This document shows, piece after piece, positions 10,895 through 20,053 of a stretch of DNA of 26,161 nt. Under the pieces are notes generated by a model that was not told the origin of the DNA, did no database searches, and saw only the letters and a list, made by a program, of their open reading frames with translations. The position numbers and the translations under genes were made by a program. This DNA comes from Phoronis ovalis (taxonomy: Eukaryota; Phoronida; Phoronidae), in NCBI GenBank assembly GCA_028565635.1, contig JAOXYB010021958.1:1-26161 (forward strand), read 5' to 3'. Every line of letters begins with the position of its first letter. Position 1 is the stretch's first letter.

Positions 10895-13800
10895 GTGAGT
10901 ATCAAGTATAGGTTTAACAGTATGCTAGATGTGTATATAGTTTGTCAATGGCAAACATGTTATTTAATTATTTACAAATTTTCATATTATGAAAACATTT
11001 CAGAATGGATGTTTATATATCCTTAACGCTATTTTTTCTAGAAAAATCATAATTTAGTCACAAGCCGAAAATTTTAATTCGAGTTTAATTTTCAACTCAA
11101 TCAGCGAGTTTTGTAAATTTGCGTAAGTCTTAAGAGGATTTGATATTGTAAGTTTTAATTCTGATAATTTAAGATGTAATTCTCATGAAAATTCTTACAG
11201 TTGTTTTTAAACAAATACTAAAATTTTCTATTAGTTAGTTATTAAATCACTTGTATGTTCTGTAGGTAAAAAAAAGCTGCATGTAAACATTTAGAAATGT
11301 ATGATTATGAGTGTAAAACATACTAACGTATTGTGGAAATGAAAGTGAAACTGTTGGGTAAACTTACGATCCCGAGTCTGTATCAATCTGTCCACCTAAG
11401 TCATATTTATGAAATGTTGTTTGCCTAATTAAAAATTCTTAAGCAAGTATTATTGGCTAAAAATATAAAAATGTTTTTTAATAAATTAGAAAAAAAAATC
11501 AGGAAAAGTTTGTTTGGCATAAACTTAAATTGCTGGACATTTGGTTTACACCGTTAATATAAACTGGGAAAATATATTGTAATCAAATTAATAACAGTAC
11601 TATACTTTCAACATGCACAAAAAGGCTCGCACAACATACAGTTAAGTGTATCTTCTAATACATTTAAAGATTATATTTAATGTAGTAATTTCATTAGTAT
11701 AATTTATTAACTCAAATGCCAAGATCACGATAGCACAGTATGAAATACTTTAATAATTTAACAAACCAGTTATAATTATAGAATGTCAAATATCTGAGAA
11801 CAGGCAACCCCGAGGGAATGTAATATTCTTATATATGTTTTTAAACTACATTATTCAAATGTATACAAAACAATTCTCAATTTATGCCTACGTATCATGA
11901 TAATCTTACATCAAGACTATTATATATATATATAAGCTAAAGAGCAACATCAGCAATTAATAATTAATTTTAATTGTTTTATTGCGTGCGTATAATATCA
12001 TTTAACAGAATTCGTTAAAATGTCACTGTCTATAATCTTAAAAGTACAACGAAATGAACTATTTAAAAAAAAAAAAAATCTTTGAAATTTTAAATATTTT
12101 GATGTATAAGAAATTTTTAATTTTTTTTGACTAATAAAAAGTGATACAAATATACATATACACTGTAGATCTATATCACGCAATTATCATCTATGTTGAC
12201 ATAATTCCGATGTTTTTTTACTGTTTTAGTAACTGATATGTTTGCTTTCATAATCTATAGGAGAAATCTACATGGTTCATTAGATTTTCATACAAAAAAT
12301 GTCCGCTTTTGTTAGGGCTCATTGTTCTTTAATAAGCAGCGTTATAAAATCAAAGTCATTGAGTTTAAGTACATGTAACAATACGTGTATGACAGAATAA
12401 GTACATTATCGAAAATCCGTTATATTTTTATTCATCAAAGTCGACAAAATGAGCATTTCTTGTGACATGGCTGGGATCAATTGTAGGATGTGTATAAACG
12501 AGACTTCTGAAGTTAAATCTATTCACATAACTTTTGACTTTCTATAATATATTACGTCTTTTGCCAATGGTATCTCATAAGTTTATCCAGTGTAGATGTT
12601 AAACAGGTATTGAGTTTCACTGCAGAGTTTAATTAAAGGTTATTTATCCAATGTAAAGTATCATACATGCTTTAACACTACAACTGTCTAATAGAAGCAA
12701 ACATGCAAAATGCCATTTACAGCTATCTCCCTTTGAAATTGTTAATGAACAAATATGTATGCCTTAATAAATACTTTTTAAAATATCTGATTCTGTTTCT
12801 GTGTTTTATTAACTTATTAGTACATGTTAACAAGTACACTTCCGAACCCATTATTAGCCGTAAATATACATGTTCATGTTTTGTCCGTGATAAATGTAAT
12901 TATGTTTTTTATTTTGGTTATAGGTATTTTTTTTTGCACACATAGAAGGTTATTTTACGGGTGAACATTTTTTTTTATAAATTATACATCGACATCATAG
13001 GTTGGTCTAAAAAGAATTCTGTACGATATGCTTAGGTAACCGCATCCTGATATACATCGTATTAATAAGTTCATTAAATATCAAAAGGTGGCTCTAGGAT
13101 ATATAAAACTCTAAGAGAGGGTGGCTTAATGAATCTTGATTCTTGATACCATGAGACTCAGAGTAGATAACAGAGAACTTTTTCAATTTTCGAGTTTTTC
13201 TCAATTTTCATTCACGTCTAATGATGTTTACGCCGGTATAAAAGGAACAACATGCGGCGATAAATACAATATTATATAAAATAACGAAAATAACGAAATT
13301 GAAAATAGACTGATTTTATTAATATTGACATTTTTACGCTTTCCATTTTATTGCATATCTTCATATTTCAGGCATCCAAGGCCTTTGCAGTAAATTGGTG
13401 TAATAAAGTATATTAATTACATACTAATACCCAAAAGATTATTCATAATAATTGTATTAGCTTAATCTGTTAATGACTGACAAATAAATTCAATTAAGCC
13501 ATAAAAGCGTTTCAATCAATTGTATTAGGTAAACAGTGTAATCACATTAAATGGTTATCAAGAAAAAGACATGTTGTACTTATAGCAAAAATCATATTTT
13601 CTTCCCTTGACATCATCAGAAAGATATCATATCATGAACAAAATAATATTTACTGCCTAGTATTTGCATCATATGTATAATGGAAATGTCATTTTTTGAT
13701 TTAGTTCAAAAATGAAACTTCGTAGATATTCAGGACCTAACCTACTGGAGCATACTGTGAACATTTTTAGAACCAAAAATAATGAATATTATATGACAAA

Positions 13801-15650
13801 GCAAAATTGCTTACTTGTATTATTCAGGATGACAACATTTGTAAAATAGGTATTTTCAAAAATCGAAGTCAAACACATAGATACTATTGTTCTAACTTAT
13901 TTGAAAAAACAAATACACATTTAATAAACTTGTAATGTTGATACATAATTAGATGAATAATCATATCTCAATATTACTTACTGAAATTATTCGATTCAGC
14001 AACGATAACTGTAAAATCGATGTCTCATATTTAATGTGTGAAATTCTAAATAAAATATGATGTTATTATCAACTTGGAATATCCCTGCAAAACAGAGTGA
14101 GCACAACTTCCGCGTGTTGGTTACAAACACTTTTTATTTACACGTATCCCGGGCATATACCGCGCAAAACGATATGGTTATTTTTAGAAAGAAATATATA
14201 CAAAGACTATCAAAGATTAGTTTCAAAGTTAAAGCAATGATGGAATTATTGAACATTCCACGCAGTTTCTTTGAACTATTTGTTCTTAGTGCACTTTTAA
14301 TAAGTGTGACGATTAAAGTTTCCTCTGCAATTTGTAATAAATACTCTTTTTTTACAAACAATATAATCCCGTAGTGCCTAAGAGCTTTAATGGTTGGTTC
14401 GCTAAAAGATAATTAAAGATTTCGAACTAGGATTGCATTAAATAATTCCGACATAGCAGTTTCAAGTGAACTAAAATCAATAATTGTTTGTGTTAATTAT
14501 AGCAACAGCATTGTTAATGTTAACATTGTTGGAGTAACAATACAAAAAGCGGTCCAGTTATACTAAAACGAACTTTTGTTGCAAATGTTTTATTTGTATT
14601 ACAAACGTTATCCAATAGTTCGTTTGCGTAATTTCATCTGCCCAAAACATCTATTTATAATTACATTTTAAAATGCTGATCTTGTCTCTGAAATTCAGGA
14701 GTGCATTAATTGTGACCGAAATGCAGGTTGCAGCTAAACTTAATTTCCCTCAGATTTTTATTGTAATTTTTTAGGCACCGTCAGATGCGAAACTGTCAAA
14801 ATTAGAACAGATTGCCGTTATGAGTAAGGTGCTTGAGGCCATCAAAGACAATGAAAATGACAGTGATTTAAGACGCCAGTTGGATACATTAGGTGGTGCA
14901 AGCATACATGGCCGGCAATTAGATACTCTTGGAGGTGCAAGCATTCACGGACGGCAGCTCGACACCTTAGGAGGTGCCAGCATTCATGGACGCCAACTTG
15001 ACACTTTGGGAGGGGCAAGCATTCACGGACGTCAGCTAGACACATTAGGAGGCGCCAGTATCCATGGACGCCAACTAGATACATTGGGTGGTGCTAGCAT
15101 ACATGGACGTCAGCTAGACACATTAGGAGGCGCCAGTATTCATGGACGTCAACTCGATACTCTTGGCGGAGCAAGCATTCACGGACGACAACTAGACACG
15201 CTTGGTGGTGCAAGCATTCATGGACGCCAACTTGATACATTGGGCGGAGCCAGTATTCACGGTCGTGAAGCCGACAAAGATGACGCACTTGGTACACGTC
15301 AATTAGACTCTTTTGACGCATTGGCCCCTTACCAAGGCGATACTGAAGCCGAAAAACGAGGCTTTGACAGAATATCATACAGAGGAGGCGGTATGAGCAG
15401 TTTCGCTAAACGTCCGTTCGACAAAATTGGGTTTAGAAGTGGAATGAGTTCTTTTGCTAAAAGGCCTTTTGACAAAATTGGATTTAGAAGCGGAATGAGT
15501 TCTTTCGCAAAACGGCCTTTCGACAAAATTGGATATAGAAGTGGAATGAGTTCTTTCGCTAAACGACCTTTTGACAGAATTAGCTACAGAAGCGGAATGA
15601 GTTCCTTTTTCAAGAGATCCGATGATTCACAAGAAAAGGCGGAAGAGTGA
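10796..15650 (+). CDS. Pedal peptide/orcokinin-type neuropeptide precursor (two coding exons)
   Basis: Coding exons are 10796-10894 and 14775-15650, joined in phase 0 (AATGAG|GTGAGT donor, TTTTTTAG|GCACCG acceptor), for 324 residues. The start AAAGATGAAA has A at -3 and gives a typical signal peptide: MKQ, then a hydrophobic core through LLVMMVSS, with cleavage expected near VSS|LP. A short acidic spacer reaches a dibasic RR. Ten QLDTLGGASIHGR units follow, then a linker, then five units ending in KR: GFDRISYRGGGMSSFA, PFDKIGFRSGMSSFA twice, PFDKIGYRSGMSSFA and PFDRISYRSGMSSFF. The last five match the molluscan pedal peptide (PLDSVYGTHGMSGFA) in length, first P, D3, GMS and FA. The product is expected to enter dense-core vesicles and be cut by prohormone convertases into secreted ligands. 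An extra small exon in the 3.9-kb intron cannot be excluded, but the phases fit without one. Confidence 0.9.
10895..14774 (+). other. Intron of the neuropeptide gene
   Basis: This 3,880-base intron starts GTGAGT and ends in a T-rich tract plus AG. It is AT-rich with runs such as a 13-base A tract near 12066 and an alternating AT run near 11918. No recognisable exon was found. The word CTAGGATATATAAAACTC at 13094-13111 is the inverted match to the 9807-9824 hairpin arm. Open frames at 12703 and 14057 show no family features. Confidence 0.75.
14874..15263 (+). repeat. Ten 39-bp units encoding R-QLDTLGGASIHG
   Basis: Ten consecutive in-frame 39-bp units encode exactly the same 13 residues, while their DNA differs at many third positions and Leu, Ser and Arg codons. 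Each peptide is bounded by Arg, and the preceding Gly can supply a C-terminal amide. The expected product is QLDTLGGASIH-amide, with the N-terminal Gln able to cyclise to pyroglutamate. The first unit is preceded by RR, the others by a single Arg. The LDxLGG core resembles arthropod orcokinin B peptides. The maturation is inferred from motif rules. Confidence 0.9.
15264..15359 (+). other. Linker with a degenerate QLD peptide
   Basis: Residues EADKDDALGTR, then QLDSFDALAPYQGDTEAEKR, join the two repeat blocks. The segment starts with the same QLD after an Arg as the repeats but then diverges and is acidic. It is either a decayed eleventh copy or a spacer peptide released between the two families. 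Confidence 0.6.
15360..15617 (+). repeat. Five pedal-peptide-like units (51-54 bp)
   Basis: One 54-bp unit (15360-15413) and four 51-bp units (15414, 15465, 15516 and 15567) each encode a 15-16 residue peptide followed by KR. The invariant parts are FD, R, GMSSF and KR. The first copy has an N-terminal Gly and an extra Gly, and the last ends FF in place of FA. No Gly precedes KR, so these peptides should keep a free C-terminus, as in classic pedal peptide. The precursor closes with SDDSQEKAEE. Confidence 0.9.
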
Positions 15651-15958
15651 GCTACATCTACGCATTGATTACAGGAATCTCGTCCGTTGCTAAATTACCT
15701 GATTGTGGTTTTAAATAATATTGCCAGGCAATCAATATGATTTACAATGATTTACAACACAAACATTAGACACATTACTGGTCTCAACTTCGGTTAATCA
15801 ATAGCAGCTAAATTAAATAATAAGCATCCTATAATAATTTTTTAAGTATTGGGTACAGGTTCTATATAATTTTTATATATCTTAACTTCATCTAATAGTA
15901 GTCTACGTTGACCAAGCTAAAAAAGCAATTGCCTTGTATCCGAGATACGTTTTTAAAA

Positions 15959-15964
15959 AATAAA
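15959..15964 (+). promoter_or_regulatory. Polyadenylation signal AATAAA of the neuropeptide gene
   Basis: AATAAA lies 309 bases after the stop and is the first canonical copy on this strand after it. A T/G-rich stretch (TGTATGTTCTTTTTGT) follows about 14 bases on, as expected for a downstream element. Confidence 0.55.
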
Positions 15965-18290
15965 CAAGGTTAAAAATGTATGTTCTTTTTGTACCCAGAT
16001 TTTCACTTGTATACTAATCATAGCGTACATCGCGGGTGTGCGCACATGCTTGTACATGTATATGACTAGACGGAAAACAACAATACAATCAGTGTACGAA
16101 AGAGCATAGCCTTATAGTAGTGACAGTGTAGTATCATTCATTAATGTGAAAACAGGTTTTGAAAATTGCATATAACATAATATAGATTATGGTTCTGGCG
16201 ACGGAAAGATGATATTTTACTCAATTTTTACAAGCTTTCCTTTCAGTAAAAAATAGTTCATTGACGCAGTAAGTTTACTTTGTTCGTAAGGCGGAAAGAA
16301 AAGGGAGTTTCTATGTTACTTTTATATTAAAGTACATTTTTCGTGCGAAATTTAAAAAAAATCAAAATTTGCAGTAAGATTCAAAGTTTTTTCAAAGCAA
16401 GATTTCAATGTTTTTTTGTCATTTGACGAGCCTGGACCTAGGTGAAATGATGTCGTTTTATCTTAGTAGTGCTTATATATCTGTACATAAAAGGACCAAG
16501 AGCAAAGGAGTGATCACAATTCGTCCCACTATTACACTAGATAGAGGATGATTTTTTCTTTTTAATTTTACATTAATATTTAGCTATTAAGTTTTAGTTA
16601 TATTTAATCTATTATTAAATTCAAAAGGTGTTAATGTCGTATATACCTTTTTGCTCTCATGCCTCTCAGAAAATATTCAAGTTTCATTGAAAGCAAATTA
16701 TTTTTCTCAGTGCAACAGTAAAATAAATTAAGAATAATTTTGTCAACTGTAGTTGTATTTTTTACTCCTCTTACAGTATTATACTGGCGCGAATTAGAAA
16801 AAACTACATGCTATAAACTGAGAACGAAATCGCTACATCTATATCACATTCGATTTACAAACAGATGGGAAAACGGCGATCGACACACTAAATTAGCGCT
16901 TTCGTGACTGATTCGCGAGGCAGTGTTTTTTTTTTTGTGATAGGAGTGTGATAGTAGCTAGCATGCAGTCGGGATAATAAAACCATATGATGAGATTGAG
17001 TACTTTTCTTCATTTCACTACATGGTACACAAGACAGCAACTTAATCTCTCTATGTCAAAATATTATCCCTACAGTGAATAACCCTCGCTGAAACAGACA
17101 ACTCAGTAATGCGATAATTAAGTAGCATGATTGTCCCTTTTTTAAAATATACACGAACTGAATCCTACAATATCTAAGCTAAAAACTATTTTCGCTAATG
17201 TTTTAAATATTTTTATATCTTTTAATATTTTAAGTTATCTCCCGCAATTTAACTTATGATAGCATCTATCAAAGTTTGACAGCTGTTTATTCATCTACTA
17301 ACATTGTACGATCATGATCGTGGGTGGGTGTGGGTGAGCACACCCGAGCAGACGAAGCATAATTTTCAGCAGACACGCCATATCCTCAGTAAATAACAAG
17401 CTATTGTAACACTGGCCTCAACCGTGATGAATGCACTATGCCGAGTATGGTAAAGTAAATAGTCTGTTTGGATTTACTTGTATCGATGAAAGTAGAAGTA
17501 AAAGTACTAGGCAAGGTCGATACACTTGAAGAAAAGCACTGTTAGTAAAAGGAAGGCCTCCTGGAAAATAACATGCGCGATGTCAATCAACAATTTTGCG
17601 GTAATTGTAAGGTTCTGTACAAAAATAGACATCTTTTTAACAGATACCACGTACCAGTAAGTATAAGAATAAAAAGTAATTAATCACGACACCGGGAAGT
17701 CGACAGCTTACTGATATTCAGTGTACGTCATTGCAATTCTCTAAATTTTAAAAAGATAACTTTCAAAATTCAGAACACAGGGCCCAAGGCCTACATTTTT
17801 TCTTATTAATCACAAGTACAACTAGTCTGCCCTGCATTAGGTTACAAATGTTGTTCCAACTTCTTTAATTTCAGCTTGTAATTTTCAAAAGTACATTGTA
17901 GAATTACTCTCCTCTCTGCAGCAAAGATTAGGAAAAAAAGTTGTGAAAATAAGCATAATTATAATTAGATCTTCATATTTTTTTCTCATTTTCCATATTA
18001 TTGAGTATATTACACTATTTTGGCCATTATGACTGAATTAGCATTGAAAAAATAATTTTTTGCAACAGTGACCGAAAGGTCAGTGTACAAAAATATATGT
18101 ATATATTTTCAGGAATAAATCTGTTAATCCCATCCTTGGCTGTGTATGGGATGTGTATCCGGTAGGACTTAAACTTAGGGGCACGAACATAATTAAATAA
18201 AGCCATGGGCTTAAATGAAGATCCATGTGCTTTGTTCTGGGGAAACTTAAATCACGCCTACCAACATAATAAGATTTATAAGATAATTTA
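15965..18290. other. Non-coding space between the convergent genes
   Basis: No exon or RNA gene was recognised. A perfect 14-bp palindrome (ACGATCATGATCGT, 17308-17321) sits directly before a GC-rich hairpin (GGGTGTG/CACACCC, 17326-17345), the only local structure seen. Distal parts of the receptor 3' untranslated region may reach into the right end. Confidence 0.55.
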
Positions 18291-19713
18291 ATGACAACTT
18301 TATTACCGACCATAAAACATACTTGAAAAGGCAAGAGATTTTTAGCTCAAAATTATACATACAAATCTTAATGTCATCAATTAACAATAAAAAATAGGAT
18401 AACACCATGGGAATACTGTACACAAGAGATCTTGCATAATCAAAAATAAATACCAAATAGATAACACAAATTGATATCTTTCTAAAGTTCAACAGCAATA
18501 TTTACATTATTATTTTACACAATTCATTACTTAGTAGATAATTCTTAGACAGAAACTTTAATTTGGTATATGACAATATGACATATTCATACACAGTCGT
18601 TCCTATATTTAAAGACAAAAATAGATTTAATACAATTTTTATGTAAACATCATAACATGGTGATAAAGATGGGTTACATATATTATAAAACAATTATTGT
18701 TAATTATATCACTATAATTACAGGTAATTACTCGAGTGTATAATCAACTGCAGATGTTCTTAAATATATTATATCTATATTTTTTTGTAAACAAACAATT
18801 GATAACACGAGTAATACTGAGTAACTACACAAACTGCAGAGAATCAATTCAATGACTGTAGTAATTAAACTTAGTTCAAATTGTCAATTAATAATGTATT
18901 AAACTTTGTCTCACTCTTTTCTGAACCATTCTTAGTGGGGTAAAATGTTTTAAGGTATTTTGTAGTGTCCATGTTTGACAAAAACAAATTCTTTAATTTT
19001 TTTTTTTGCATGATATTCTGAATATAAAAATACACAAAAGTTACTTTGGTTAGTACACTGATGTTTTTTTTATGATAACATTTAAAAGAAGAAGCCTATT
19101 TTTTATGTTTTACACCAAACAGTCTAATGCATGATTCAGAAAAAAACTCAGAAATGCTAAGTAACATCCACAAAATCTATAATTTTGATATAATAGTACA
19201 CTAAACTGTGCATATGGATAAAATTTCCCCGTAACAATTATAACGTAAACATATATATAAGACAAACATTTAACATAATATATATTTTCCTATTTGCTTG
19301 CAAGCATACAAATAGAGTGTCAAGCTCTGTTGTAACAGATAACAAAACATATTAGGGTTATTTAACAATTGATTGCTTCCATCATCTCAACATTAAATAC
19401 AATGAAACATTGGCATCAAAACGGCACCTATTTCCAAGCTGATGAAGTATACCTAAGCAGAAATACACTGTCAGAACATGTTGGAAGATGTTGACAAATA
19501 GTGGCTCAACTTTTCCTGATACGCCACCCATACAACAGGTTACCTCTGGCCTATTTTAAAGTAGCACTACTAAATGGATAACTTTCGCTCACAGGTAAAC
19601 AACAGAAATCTATTTTAAAGTTTAAAGTGTTGGTAAAAAGTCAAGTTCATTAGAAATCACTTATCAATTATTACTGGAACTTGCTAACTTTTGATGTCAC
19701 AATTAAAGAGTTA

Positions 19714-19719
19714 TTTATT
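19714..19719 (-). promoter_or_regulatory. Candidate polyadenylation signal of the IGF2R-like gene
   Basis: TTTATT on the + strand reads AATAAA on the gene strand, 209 bases after the stop codon. A second copy at 18299-18304 would give a long 3' untranslated region of about 1.6 kb. The sequence does not say which is used. Confidence 0.35.
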
Positions 19720-19846
19720 AATCAAGGTCCAACTTATAGTAATAAATAATTTTAAAGTACAGTTTTTTCATTTTCTATTAGCAAAGATTTGGTGCATCTG
19801 TTTTAACATTTAGCTAAAAGTCTTGAACAATAATTGTTTGTTTGTC

Positions 19847-19926
19847 ATCATGATAAAATGCAATCATCACTATCATCCCGATAACTGCATGCTTATGCCT
19901 TACATGTCATCACCAGTGTCATGGTG
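19847..19926 (-). repeat. Two decayed tandem echoes of the tail-end coding segment in the 3' untranslated region
   Basis: Directly after the stop, two further segments of 40 bases resemble the coding segment 19966-19927. The one at 19886-19847 matches about 29 of 38 positions and would read SYRDDSDDCILS then stop, against SYHDDSDEDMLL then stop in the gene. The one at 19926-19887 is weaker and would read HHDTGDDM then stop. Neither is in frame with the gene. Low-complexity GATGA content inflates the match, but the shared ends and the stop position support duplication. Confidence 0.5.
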
Positions 19927-19927
19927 A

Positions 19928-20053
19928 TCATAATAACATGTCTTCATCACTGTCATCATGGTAACTCCTTGTTACCACCGACCGGGCTAGTGAAGTTGAC
20001 TCTGTGCTGTCTGCCATATTGTTCAGCAGCACATCTTCATCTTCATTCAATAG
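19928..20053 (-). other. IGF2R: Last coding exon: acidic dileucine tail end
   Basis: After TTTCTATAG the exon encodes 41 residues and a TGA stop at 19930-19928. It holds DEDVLL near its start and HDDSDEDMLL at the very end, with a Ser in the acidic cluster that could be a casein kinase 2 site. The near-identity of HDDSDED to the vertebrate receptor end is the strongest single piece of evidence for the gene identity. Confidence 0.9.

Noticed and set aside
10895-11026. Read-through extension of the signal-peptide exon to a stop at 11024
   Set aside because: A good GTGAGT donor at 10895 and an in-phase acceptor at 14775 give a standard neuropeptide precursor; the extension is unlike a propeptide.
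11916-11935. Alternating AT run
   Set aside because: It is an ordinary short microsatellite without further structure.
14057-14374. 105-codon frame in the neuropeptide intron
   Set aside because: It has no family features, overlaps an equally long antisense frame and has AT-rich random-like composition.
14842-15526. Open frames on the minus strand across the neuropeptide repeats
   Set aside because: They are shadows created by the repeated coding sequence of the opposite strand; their products have no independent motif.
18080-18693. Three minus-strand frames downstream of the receptor stop
   Set aside because: They overlap each other, lack splice borders that would join them to the receptor, and lie after a well-supported stop codon.
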